NCBI GenBank assembly: GCA_049613665.1
Contig: JBMZCV010000121.1
Location: forward strand, 1-16,367
From: JBMZCV01 sp049613665
GTDB taxonomy: Bacteria > Bacteroidota > Bacteroidia > Chitinophagales > UBA2359
DNA: 16,367 nt
Reading direction: 5' to 3'
The position numbers and the translations under genes were made by a program. Of this stretch, positions 9,043-16,157 are shown in pieces. Below the pieces are notes generated by a model that saw only the letters and a program-made list of their open reading frames with translations, searched no databases and had not been told where the DNA came from. How positions within the stretch are numbered: position 1 is the stretch's first letter; the number at the start of each line of letters is the position of its first letter.

Positions 9043-9298
9043 GCTTTTGAATAAAAAAACATAGCTCATGTAGCTAGGCTACAATTGGATTTAGGTGTAA
9101 AACCTACTATTATTGAGCCTTTTAAATATCAAAAAACAAATACAATGTGCGGAAAGGTAGATGTAGAAACAACATATGTGTTGTCTGAAACTCATTTTTT
9201 TGCCTAAAATATATGTTTTGGTAGTGGATTTTTTTTGAGGAAATTTATAATCTTTTTAACTTCAATTTATAAAAAACAAAAATGCTAATCATAGTATG
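9043..9298. other. Intergenic region with several inverted repeats; no intact gene
   Basis: No complete gene was found. Three short perfect inverted repeats occur within about 120 bp. TGTAGC/GCTACA (9069-9083) has a 3-nt loop. TAGGT/ACCTA (9092-9106) has a 5-nt loop. ACAACA/TGTTGT (9169-9184) has a 4-nt loop. A longer imperfect stem, AGGCT-a-CAAT with ATTG-AGCCT (9076-9085 with 9112-9120, one bulged A), encloses the second hairpin and cannot form at the same time as the first. The same stretch contains an open reading frame without a start codon (see the pseudogene entry). The rest (9208-9298) is plain AT-rich DNA. Confidence 0.5.
9055..9207 (+). pseudogene. Possible remnant of an unidentified coding sequence
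   Basis: An open frame of 50 sense codons runs from just after a TAA at 9052 to a TAA at 9205-9207. It has no start codon near its beginning; the first ATG is internal, at 9145. By eye the codons look coding-like: many begin with a purine, often G, and the peptide (for example LQLDLGVKPTIIEPFKY, then CGKVDVETTYVL) is well mixed, unlike translations of the surrounding AT-rich DNA. I do not recognise the family. It could be the 3' end of a gene displaced when the restriction-modification cassette arrived, or simply a chance frame. Confidence 0.25.
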
Positions 9299-9329
9299 TT
9301 GTGTTAAAAAAAGATTAATATTAATTTTG
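9299..9329 (+). promoter_or_regulatory. Promoter of the controller-endonuclease operon
   Basis: TTG at 9299-9301, a 20-nt spacer and TAATTTTG at 9322-9329 match the Bacteroidota primary sigma consensus TTG-N19/20-TAnnTTTG exactly. Transcription should start a few bases after 9329, giving a leader of about 15-20 nt before the ATG at 9352. A 12-bp palindrome overlaps the -7 box and is a possible operator. Confidence 0.6.
9311..9328. repeat. Palindrome overlapping the controller-gene -7 box (candidate operator)
   Basis: ATTAATATTAAT at 9314-9325 is a perfect 12-bp palindrome. Allowing one mismatch it extends to 9311-9328 (AAGATTAATATTAATTTT). It covers most of the -7 element of the controller promoter, where a bound dimer of the XRE-type protein encoded immediately downstream would block RNA polymerase. 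Known C-boxes of other restriction-modification systems differ in sequence, and the motif is purely A/T at its core, so this is a suggestion only. Confidence 0.35.
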
Positions 9330-9351
9330 CGTATTTTAGTTAGCAATAAAA

Positions 9352-9567
9352 ATGAAAGAACAAATATTAATCACTTTTGGCAAAAATGTGAGAAAATACC
9401 GAAAAATAAACAAATTGTCACAAGAGCAGTTGGCTTTTAAAGCCAATTTGCATAGAACATATATTGGTATGATTGAAAGAGCCGAAAAAAACATTACACT
9501 CATCAATATTGAAAAAATTGCTAAAGCTTTAGATATAAATATTGAAAAACTATTACATGAACTATAA
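9352..9567 (+). CDS. XRE-family regulator, probable C (controller) protein of the restriction-modification system
   Basis: A 71-residue helix-turn-helix protein of the size usual for C proteins (about 70-100 residues). The HTH covers about residues 22-61. LSQEQLA is the first helix, and NLHRTYIGMIERAEKN is the turn, recognition helix and the following conserved stretch; most relatives have IERGERN, so the Gly is Ala here. The remainder (INIEKIAKALDINIEKLL) is the usual dimer-forming end. C proteins bind as dimers to sites at their own promoter, first activating and later repressing, so that endonuclease appears after methylation is established. The stop codon overlaps the start of the endonuclease gene by 11 bp, which suggests translational coupling. 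The identification rests on the HTH plus its position; a general XRE repressor is the alternative. Confidence 0.85.
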   Translation: MKEQILITFGKNVRKYRKINKLSQEQLAFKANLHRTYIGMIERAEKNITLINIEKIAKALDINIEKLLHEL

Positions 9568-10312
9568 GATAATTTCGCAAGATGATTTAAGAATTATATC
9601 TACTCATCAAAATGTCTCTTTTTTACAAAAGGCAAAAATACTTGAGGCTATTGAGTTTACGCATTATATTTTTGATAAATTTTTAGATTTTGAGGTTGAT
9701 GTTTTTGGTATTCTTGGTATGAGAAATTTAAGTGCTTTTGTAGGTGAAGTTTTTGCTAAAGCCCTTGAAAAAAAATCTGATGGCTTGCTTATCAAAAATC
9801 CTCATCAAGATGGGTATCCAGATTTACTTTTAATGGATGAAAAAGGCAAGGAATATTGGCAAAAGCTTTCTGATATGCTTAAAGATAAAGCACCTTTTAG
9901 CCCTTTTGTTAATGGTGGTATTGAAATAAAAGCTACTTGTGGAAGTGTACCGACACCTGCTCAATGCAGAAAAAAAGGATTAGAAAAACCTGATATTGGT
10001 GACCAACGAATTGGGTTTTTAAGAAAGTACGATTGGAAAGCACATCATAGAGAAACAAACAATTTAATAGGCATTTTATGGGATTTTATTGATGCAGTAC
10101 CACGCATTGTAGCCTTGTTTTATTCATCTGATTTGACCGAAAATGATTGGGGCAAAATTGTTAAGCCCAAAAAAGGCGGTGGCCGAACAACAAGTGTTTC
10201 TATTATGAATAGAAAAGGCATTCAAAAAATGTATGAAGGTACTATTTTAGTCTTTGATAATGAGCGTTATATAAACTTCTTAAATCGTTATAACTCTAGC
10301 GATAAGCTATAA
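9557..10312 (+). CDS. Putative type II restriction endonuclease (PD-(D/E)XK-like)
   Basis: A 251-residue protein predicted to cut the DNA site that the adjacent methyltransferase protects. A PD-(D/E)XK-type active site can be traced: Pro88-Asp89 in DGYPDLLLMD, then Glu123-x-Lys125 in GGIEIKA, with an additional acidic residue at Glu63 (FVGEVFAKAL) upstream. The 33-residue gap between PD and EXK is within the range for this fold. Cys128 and Cys137 follow, but no full zinc motif is seen. The ATG at 9557 was preferred; a TTG at 9542 would add only five residues and deepen the overlap with the controller gene. The 3' end overlaps the convergent methyltransferase gene by 25 bp. I do not recognise the recognition-sequence family. 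Assignment as the endonuclease rests on active-site motif and position between controller and methyltransferase. Confidence 0.75.
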   Translation: MNYKIISQDDLRIISTHQNVSFLQKAKILEAIEFTHYIFDKFLDFEVDVFGILGMRNLSAFVGEVFAKALEKKSDGLLIKNPHQDGYPDLLLMDEKGKEYWQKLSDMLKDKAPFSPFVNGGIEIKATCGSVPTPAQCRKKGLEKPDIGDQRIGFLRKYDWKAHHRETNNLIGILWDFIDAVPRIVALFYSSDLTENDWGKIVKPKKGGGRTTSVSIMNRKGIQKMYEGTILVFDNERYINFLNRYNSSDKL

Positions 10313-11643
10313 CTTTTTTGAGGCTCTTGAAAAAACATCAATTGTTCTTTTTTAGCTTTTCGCCTAAGATTTGAATGTAAGAGAATCTCTTTCAAATGAT
10401 TAAGAATTATCTCTAATCCTTTTGGTGGTATTGATTCGCCAATGATTTCTCGAATAAGTTTATCACTTACTTTTTTATTATCTTGACGTTGCCAAATATA
10501 TGAATACTGCGAAATTGTATGAATAATAAAAGCTTCATACAAAGATAAAACTCTATTTTGTTCAGGATGTAATTTGTTGTCGCTACAAGCATAAGATAAG
10601 TTAGTAGTTAGTGCCGTAGCAGGCAAATTCCATTTCATTCTTCTATAAGCAGAGGTATAGCCCTTCATCAATCTATAATTATCTCCTTCTTTTACCCACG
10701 GTCTTGGCAATAATTCATTGCACTTTTGGCATCTAAGAGGTGTGTTTTTATTAGATTTATTGATGCCATTTTTGTCTTTTGAAGAACCATGAATAGCATT
10801 TTTATTAAAACCGCATTTAATACATTGATTGTCAAATGCTCCAGATTCAGATGGTGTATGAGTTACCCAAAAATATTTGTCGCCTTTCAAAATAGGTACT
10901 CGATGAAATGGAATAGTTGATGTTGCTGTTTTTTTATTTTTTGCATCTATTTTAGGAACTTGTGCTATAACATCTTTTACTGAAACCCATTTTTTTGTAC
11001 CAGCTTTTTCTTCTTTAGAATGGCTGTATTTAGGGATAAAAGAAAAATGTTTTTTCCAATAATTTACCAAAGGCTCACTTTTACTAAAAATTGTTATCAA
11101 ACGTTTTCTTCTTTGAGGTACGCCAAAATTTGCAAACTCAACAACTTCTTCAGAACCAATATATCCAAGTGGTTCTAAACGATTTTTAATAAAATCTATA
11201 ATATTTATTAATCTTCCTTCTACTTTAATAATGGTATCTTTCATTTCTGGAACATTCTCAAATACCACAATATTTGGCAATAATGCCACTATAATATCTA
11301 TTGTAGGTACAATTAGCTGATTTCTTATATCAAGTTTTGGCCGCTTACCTCCTCTAATTGCACTTAATAATTTTCCTCTTCCATTTTTCGACATACCTTG
11401 ACAGGGTGGCGTTGCTAATAAAAAATCTAAGGTTTCGCCTTGTAATTTCTCTTTTGTTGAAACAATAATATCAGCTTTCAGTTCATAAATATCGCCAACA
11501 AGTGTTTGACATTTGGGATAATTGTATTTGAAAACTTCTGCCCTTTCATAAATAAGCTCATTTGCTACAATTACCTCAACGCCAATTTGACGTAATGCCA
11601 AATCACCAATTCCTCCTGATGTAAATAAACTAACTGCTTTCAT
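10288..11643 (-). CDS. DNA (cytosine-5)-methyltransferase, type II
   Basis: A 451-residue m5C methyltransferase that transfers a methyl group from S-adenosylmethionine to cytosine in the protected site. Motifs in order: I FTSGGIG (7-13), II Glu29 in VANEL, III Asp51, IV TPPCQG (78-83) with catalytic Cys81, VI ENV (129-131), VIII QRRKRL (177-182), IX RRMKWNLPATALTT (334-347), X GESIPPKG (402-409). Between VIII and IX, in the target-recognition region, lies a four-cysteine zinc-ribbon-like insert: Cys274-x2-Cys277 and Cys305-x2-Cys308. The ATG at 11643 sits 23 nt after a good -7 box, so the leader is short. The gene runs towards the controller-endonuclease pair and overlaps the endonuclease 3' end by 25 bp. 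This convergent arrangement resembles Esp1396I, where the C protein also controls the methyltransferase promoter. Specificity cannot be read off. Confidence 0.93.
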   Translation of the reverse strand: MKAVSLFTSGGIGDLALRQIGVEVIVANELIYERAEVFKYNYPKCQTLVGDIYELKADIIVSTKEKLQGETLDFLLATPPCQGMSKNGRGKLLSAIRGGKRPKLDIRNQLIVPTIDIIVALLPNIVVFENVPEMKDTIIKVEGRLINIIDFIKNRLEPLGYIGSEEVVEFANFGVPQRRKRLITIFSKSEPLVNYWKKHFSFIPKYSHSKEEKAGTKKWVSVKDVIAQVPKIDAKNKKTATSTIPFHRVPILKGDKYFWVTHTPSESGAFDNQCIKCGFNKNAIHGSSKDKNGINKSNKNTPLRCQKCNELLPRPWVKEGDNYRLMKGYTSAYRRMKWNLPATALTTNLSYACSDNKLHPEQNRVLSLYEAFIIHTISQYSYIWQRQDNKKVSDKLIREIIGESIPPKGLEIILNHLKEILLHSNLRRKAKKEQLMFFQEPQKSYSLSLEL

Positions 11644-11666
11644 TTTTTTTTGCTATTTATAGTATG

Positions 11667-11697
11667 CAAAAATACGTTTTTATTTCCAATAATACAA
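11667..11697 (-). promoter_or_regulatory. Promoter of the methyltransferase gene
   Basis: Read on the minus strand: TTG (11697-11695), a 20-nt spacer and TATTTTTG (11674-11667), an exact Bacteroidota consensus with the same spacing as the controller promoter. The leader to the ATG at 11643 is about 17 nt. GTAT and ATAC half-sites (11662-11665 and 11672-11675) flank the -7 box with a 6-nt gap and could be part of an operator. The whole promoter sits in the 77-bp gap after recG. Confidence 0.62.
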
Positions 11698-11720
11698 CAA
11701 ATTTATGAAAAAAAAGAAAT

Positions 11721-13841
11721 CTACGAAATCCTGCTCCATTTAGACTCCTTCTTAGCAGCCGCATATTGCATATACTGTTTTATTCTCACATTTTCACCTT
11801 CCTCCAAATTTGGGTCATCATTGAGCAGCCCAATAGCCGATTCTCTGGCGATATTCAAAATTTTGGTATCTTTCGTCAAGTCGGCGATATTCATATTTAG
11901 CACGCCACTTTGCTGTGTGCCTTGCATATTTCCTGGCCCACGCAATTTCATATCTACCTCCGCAATCCTAAAACCGTCATTGGTTTCCACCATCGTATTC
12001 ATGCGAGTGCGGCCATCTTCCGACAGCTTTTTTCCAGTCATCAAAATACAAAACGACTGTTCGCCACCACGCCCCACACGTCCACGAAGCTGATGCAACT
12101 GTGCCAAACCAAACCTTTCGGCACTTTCTATGACCATAACAGAAGAGTTCGGAACATCTACGCCTACTTCTATTACCGTTGTCGCCACCATAATATGCGT
12201 TTCGCCATTTTTGAACCGCAACATTTCTTCCTCTTTATCCGAAGCCGCCATTTGCCCATGCACAACACTCACCTTATAATACGGCAATGGAAAAGCTCGG
12301 CTAATCGCTTCATAGCCGTCCATGAGATTTTTATAATCTAGCGTTTCCGATTCGTTGATTAACGGATAAACGATATATACCTGCCTACCTTTTGCTATTT
12401 CTTTTTTCAAAAACTCAAACACATATAGCCTTTTGCTCTCGAAAAAATGAAAAGTTTGAATAGGTTTACGGCCTGGCGGCAGCTCATCAATAACCGAAAC
12501 ATCTAAATCGCCATAAACCGTCATCGCCAAAGTTCGAGGAATAGGCGTGGCCGTCATGACTAAAATGTGTGGAGGAAAAGTATTTTTAGTCCACATTTTG
12601 GCACGTTGAGCTACGCCAAAACGGTGCTGCTCATCAATGATAACCATGCCCAAATTTTTGAACTTGACGCTATCTTCTATCAAAGCGTGTGTGCCAATCA
12701 AAATTTTCGTCATGCCGAGTTCTAGCTTATCGTGAATTTGTCGGCGTGCTTTTTTGCCCTTAATAGAACCTGTCAAAATATCTACTCGAATATCCAAACC
12801 TTCGAGCATTTTTCCAATAGATTTGAAATGCTGTTGAGCCAAAATTTCGGTAGGAGCCATGAGGCAAGCCTGAAAATCACTATCGAGAGCAATGAGCATC
12901 GTCATCAGTCCGACAATGGTTTTTCCGCTACCAACATCGCCTTGCAATAAACGGTTCATTTGCTTACCGTTCATCGTATCTCGCCTTATTTCTCGCAGCA
13001 CTCGCTTTTGTGCATTGGTGAGTTCAAAAGGCAATTGTTTGAAAAAGCCGTGAAAATTTTTACTCAATTCTGGAAAAACATAACCTTCATATTTTTGCCT
13101 TTGAAAGAGTTTCATCTGAATAATCTGAATTTGAATGAAGAAAAACTCTTCAAATTTCAGTCTAAATTGAGCCTTAGAAATCATACCTTCATGCTGCGGA
13201 AAATGAATGTTTTGGTAGGCTTCCCAACGGCTTATCATTTTGTAATCTTCCTTGATATAGTCTGGCAGATTTTCGGGCAAATGTTGTTCTTGCAATTTTT
13301 CAAACAATTGTTTCATCAGCTTGTGAATACCTTTGCTATCCAAATACTTAGATTTCAGCTTTTCGGTAGTTGGATAAACAGCAATGAGCCGATTATTGTA
13401 CGAAATTTCTTTATTTTCTTCCACCATTTCCATTTCTGGGTGCGAAATGCTGAAACGATAGCCAAACATACGAGGTTTGCCAAAAACGAGATATTCTTGG
13501 CCAGCCTTCAAAGTGCTGCGCATATATCTGATGCCCTTAAACCACACCAAATCGAGACTGCCCGTGTCATCGCCCAAAGTAGCCGTTAGCCTATTGGCAC
13601 GCTGTTCGCCAGCGGTTTTTATGTTGTATAGCTTGCCTTTGAGTTGCACCGATGGCGTTTCGCTGCTGATATCGCCTATCGGATAGACTTTCGTTTTGTC
13701 GATATAGCGAAATGGGAAATAATCTAACAAATCGCCAAAAGTATAAATTTGAAGCTCTGTATTCAATGTTGCTGCTTTCTTGGGGCCTACGCCTTTCAAA
13801 TATTCTATTGGCGTATCTAATATATTCTGTTGCCTACTCAA
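11721..13841 (-). CDS. recG: ATP-dependent DNA helicase RecG
   Basis: A 706-residue SF2 branch-migration helicase of the usual RecG length, acting on stalled replication forks and Holliday junctions. The N-terminal part includes the helix-hairpin-helix-like YLKGVGPKKA (14-23) and the wedge/OB domain (about 60-160). The motor shows Walker A GDVGSGKT (301-308), DEQH (403-406), TATPIPRT (430-437), ATTVIEVGVDVPN (553-565) and QLRGRVGRG (584-592). The diagnostic TRG region follows, with FRIAEVDMKLRGPG (624-637). The start is a TTG at 13841: no ATG or GTG occurs in frame between the upstream stop at 13872-13874 and Met107, and the protein N terminus beginning here aligns with what is expected for RecG. 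A candidate promoter lies about 100 bp upstream. The methyltransferase gene follows on the same strand but has its own promoter. Confidence 0.96.
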   Translation of the reverse strand: MSRQQNILDTPIEYLKGVGPKKAATLNTELQIYTFGDLLDYFPFRYIDKTKVYPIGDISSETPSVQLKGKLYNIKTAGEQRANRLTATLGDDTGSLDLVWFKGIRYMRSTLKAGQEYLVFGKPRMFGYRFSISHPEMEMVEENKEISYNNRLIAVYPTTEKLKSKYLDSKGIHKLMKQLFEKLQEQHLPENLPDYIKEDYKMISRWEAYQNIHFPQHEGMISKAQFRLKFEEFFFIQIQIIQMKLFQRQKYEGYVFPELSKNFHGFFKQLPFELTNAQKRVLREIRRDTMNGKQMNRLLQGDVGSGKTIVGLMTMLIALDSDFQACLMAPTEILAQQHFKSIGKMLEGLDIRVDILTGSIKGKKARRQIHDKLELGMTKILIGTHALIEDSVKFKNLGMVIIDEQHRFGVAQRAKMWTKNTFPPHILVMTATPIPRTLAMTVYGDLDVSVIDELPPGRKPIQTFHFFESKRLYVFEFLKKEIAKGRQVYIVYPLINESETLDYKNLMDGYEAISRAFPLPYYKVSVVHGQMAASDKEEEMLRFKNGETHIMVATTVIEVGVDVPNSSVMVIESAERFGLAQLHQLRGRVGRGGEQSFCILMTGKKLSEDGRTRMNTMVETNDGFRIAEVDMKLRGPGNMQGTQQSGVLNMNIADLTKDTKILNIARESAIGLLNDDPNLEEGENVRIKQYMQYAAAKKESKWSRIS

Positions 13842-13937
13842 ACTATCGTTTTTTGCTGAAAAAAAAATAAATTATTCGTTATGCACTTATCTTGCTTTTT
13901 GAGTTTTTTGCTAAAAGCGTTGCGATATTACGAAATA

Positions 13938-13968
13938 CGAAAGTACAATATTTTACTTTGAAATGCAA
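13938..13968 (-). promoter_or_regulatory. recG: Candidate recG promoter
   Basis: On the minus strand: TTG (13968-13966), a 20-nt spacer and TACTTTCG (13945-13938), one mismatch from TAnnTTTG. It would give a leader of about 90 nt before the TTG start at 13841. That leader contains a weak 6-bp inverted repeat (GCTTTT 13894-13899 with AAAAGC 13913-13918). Nothing else recognisable is in the 13842-14076 gap. Confidence 0.45.
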
Positions 13969-14076
13969 ATGAAATATAAACTAATATGCTATTTTATGCC
14001 ACTAAAATCAGCTTTTTTTCTGAAAACTTAAAACTAAGTGGCCAAATACCATACTATACTTCAAATATGAGACATA

Positions 14077-16035
14077 TTATCTATTTATTGTAAAGCGTTT
14101 CACAATAGTTTCTTTTTCATTTTCAAACTGCAAAAAATAGCTACCAATAGGCAAAACAGAAATATTAATTTCATTTGTAAAATCTTGCTCTAATACCTTT
14201 TCACCCAGAACATTGAAAATGCTCATTCTTACAACTTCTTTTTGATGGAAAATATCTGTTTCTATCTGCAAAAAATCAGATGCTGGATTTGGAAATAAAT
14301 GTATTTGATTGGCTAAGGCATTGTTGTTTTCTGAAATACCAACGCCATTTATATTAATGGTTTCGGTAAAAGAAAAGGCTTCGCCACAAAGCGTAAAAGA
14401 AAGATTGACTTCATAAATACCATTTGCTGTATAATTGTGAATAGGATTTACGGCAGTACTATTCGTATTATCGCCAAAATCCCAAACAATATCGTTGGCA
14501 TGATATGGACTTTGAAACTCCAACTCGCCGATGTCTAATATCTGATGTGAAAAAGTAGTATCTGAGGTAAAAGGCAAGCCTACGCAAACTGTTTGCTGAT
14601 AGGTAGAGGTATCTTGACACAAAATAGCAGAAAGTGTAACATGATATTCGCCAGACTGCTCGTATTGATAGTTGATATTTTCTTCATTTTCTATTTGTGT
14701 ACCATTCCCCAAATCCCAAACATAAAAGCCGCCATTTTGTGTATAAACCAATTCACTTTCATTTTCCGTTGTGATGCTAAGGCTCTCGTGATTGATATTG
14801 CCGCTAAAGTCTGCGATAGGCATTGTGATAACACCTACACAGTTTGTTTTGACGACTAATAAACTTGCAATACCGCCTTCCTCTGACCTCCCTGCTGCTA
14901 TAAAACCGCCCTCCTTAGTTGTGTGCATACTGTAACCATAATCATTACCAGTCCCAATATCATATTTTCTACGCCATTGAGGAACACCACTAGCCGTTAA
15001 ACTAAGTAATTGTAGTCTTCTTTGGTTATTTAATAAAGGATCTGGCCAGCTTCCCACAATTGTAAAATTACCATCTTCTGTTTCAACAGTTTGTAAAATA
15101 ACCCCTATTTCAGCAAACTCTTCCGAAAATGACCATTCTTCATCAAAATCAGCATCTAATTTGTATATATCAAAATGTTTTACAAGTGAGCCTCCCCAAA
15201 AAGAACCAAAGGTAACTAAAACACCGCCATCTTCGGTAGCTACAATATGTACTTCTCGTGCTTGATATGCCATTGGAGGTGGCATATCGTTATGTTCAAT
15301 TTCAATTTCTTTGTGGAGTAAAATATTGCCTTCTTCGTCTATTTTGATGATATGAGCATCGCTCTGTGTCGAACTGCCTTGAACGCCAGCTTCTGCACTT
15401 AAAAAGTAGCCACTTCCATCTTTTGCTGCTTCAATATCATAAAATCTGCCATTGGGCAAAAAGTTGGTGTAAACTGTATCCCAAATTTCTGTACCAAATT
15501 CATCTAGTTTAATGAGGTAGGGATAGGTGTCTAATTGTTCATCTGAGTCTATATAGCCACTTACTAAATATTCTTCATTTGAGCTTTGTGCAGCACCTAA
15601 ACCATAAGTACCTTGATTTGCGGGGCCTATGGTATCTATTTTAATCAAGTTTCCAACAGAATCTGTCATTAAATACAATGAATTGTTATAGTGTGTTTCA
15701 TTATAACCTGTTCCTCCAACTGAAAAAAAGCCATAATCAGTAATAATAGTATGTTTAAGTGAGTAGCCATTTGTATTTTCATTAGCTTGAAAGGGAAAGT
15801 CTTGTGCTTGTATAAAGTTTCCAAAAGAATCTATCTCTGCTGCATATCCATGCCAATTATCTGTATAAGTTGAGCCAAAAATCATATGATTTCCTTGATT
15901 ATTGGGCAATACACTCCAGCCATTGTGCAAGTTATTCCAGGCGTAGAGCTGGGCGAAATAAGGCGAGTCTTGTGCTTTTGTTTGGATATTGATTAACAAC
16001 AATAATATGATGATTATTTTTAAGAGGTTCTTCAT
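14077..16035 (-). CDS. Secreted PKD-domain protein with T9SS type A C-terminal sorting domain
   Basis: A 652-residue exported protein. The signal peptide occupies residues 1-21 (KNLLKIIIILLLLINIQTKA), with likely cleavage before Gln22. Residues about 30-400 contain at least six degenerate repeats with a core like DGGxxxxG followed by a KLD or KID element (for example TEDGGVLVTFGSF, TEDGNFTIVGSW, TKEGGFIAAGRS), suggesting a beta-propeller. Two PKD-like beta-sandwich domains follow, at about 405-482 (VWDLGNGT) and 485-565 (VWDFGDNT). The sorting domain ends the protein (about 575-652): HLFPNPASDFLQI, SIFNVLGEKVLEQ, LPIGSYFLQF and a basic end. It should be delivered to the cell surface by the type IX system. 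No catalytic residues were seen; adhesion or polymer binding is likely but unproven. It reads towards recG with 235 bp between them and is probably transcribed alone. Confidence 0.87.
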   Translation of the reverse strand: MKNLLKIIIILLLLINIQTKAQDSPYFAQLYAWNNLHNGWSVLPNNQGNHMIFGSTYTDNWHGYAAEIDSFGNFIQAQDFPFQANENTNGYSLKHTIITDYGFFSVGGTGYNETHYNNSLYLMTDSVGNLIKIDTIGPANQGTYGLGAAQSSNEEYLVSGYIDSDEQLDTYPYLIKLDEFGTEIWDTVYTNFLPNGRFYDIEAAKDGSGYFLSAEAGVQGSSTQSDAHIIKIDEEGNILLHKEIEIEHNDMPPPMAYQAREVHIVATEDGGVLVTFGSFWGGSLVKHFDIYKLDADFDEEWSFSEEFAEIGVILQTVETEDGNFTIVGSWPDPLLNNQRRLQLLSLTASGVPQWRRKYDIGTGNDYGYSMHTTKEGGFIAAGRSEEGGIASLLVVKTNCVGVITMPIADFSGNINHESLSITTENESELVYTQNGGFYVWDLGNGTQIENEENINYQYEQSGEYHVTLSAILCQDTSTYQQTVCVGLPFTSDTTFSHQILDIGELEFQSPYHANDIVWDFGDNTNSTAVNPIHNYTANGIYEVNLSFTLCGEAFSFTETININGVGISENNNALANQIHLFPNPASDFLQIETDIFHQKEVVRMSIFNVLGEKVLEQDFTNEINISVLPIGSYFLQFENEKETIVKRFTINR

Positions 16036-16081
16036 TTTGTTTTAGTTTTTTATGAGAAAATTGAATGATGTGTTTTTTAGA

Positions 16082-16120
16082 AAAGGCAGTATTCTCTTTT
16101 TTCAAAAAAATACTACCTTT
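16082..16120. terminator. Hairpin upstream of the PKD/T9SS gene, possible bidirectional terminator
   Basis: AAAGGCAGTATT (16082-16093) pairs with AATACTACCTTT (16109-16120) at 11 of 12 positions, and the interior (T run, C, A run) can partly pair as well. This is the best hairpin between 16036 and 16158. It could stop minus-strand transcription arriving from beyond the window before it enters the gene at 16035. No long T run follows the stem on either strand, so it may instead be a leader structure of that gene. Confidence 0.45.
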
Positions 16121-16157
16121 GGGTGTTTACATTTTTTTTGTCATTTTATCACTTTAG

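Noticed and set aside
9241..11706. AAATTTAT occurs at 9241-9248 and 11699-11706, just outside the two promoters of the restriction-modification cassette, like a target-site duplication
   Set aside because: Eight A/T-only bases are expected by chance in DNA this AT-rich, and no transposase or integrase accompanies the cassette.
11650..12093. 147-codon plus-strand frame and other long plus-strand frames opposite recG (for example 11910-12341 and 12960-13589)
   Set aside because: They lie antisense to recG, whose motifs are fully intact, and their peptides have no recognisable domain.
13998..14042. GCCACT/AGTGGC inverted repeat between recG and the PKD/T9SS gene, and a 6-bp hairpin at 14064-14078
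   Set aside because: The first has only six pairs around a long loop and no T run. The second has a 3-nt loop, overlaps the stop codon and also lacks a T run. Neither is convincing as a terminator.
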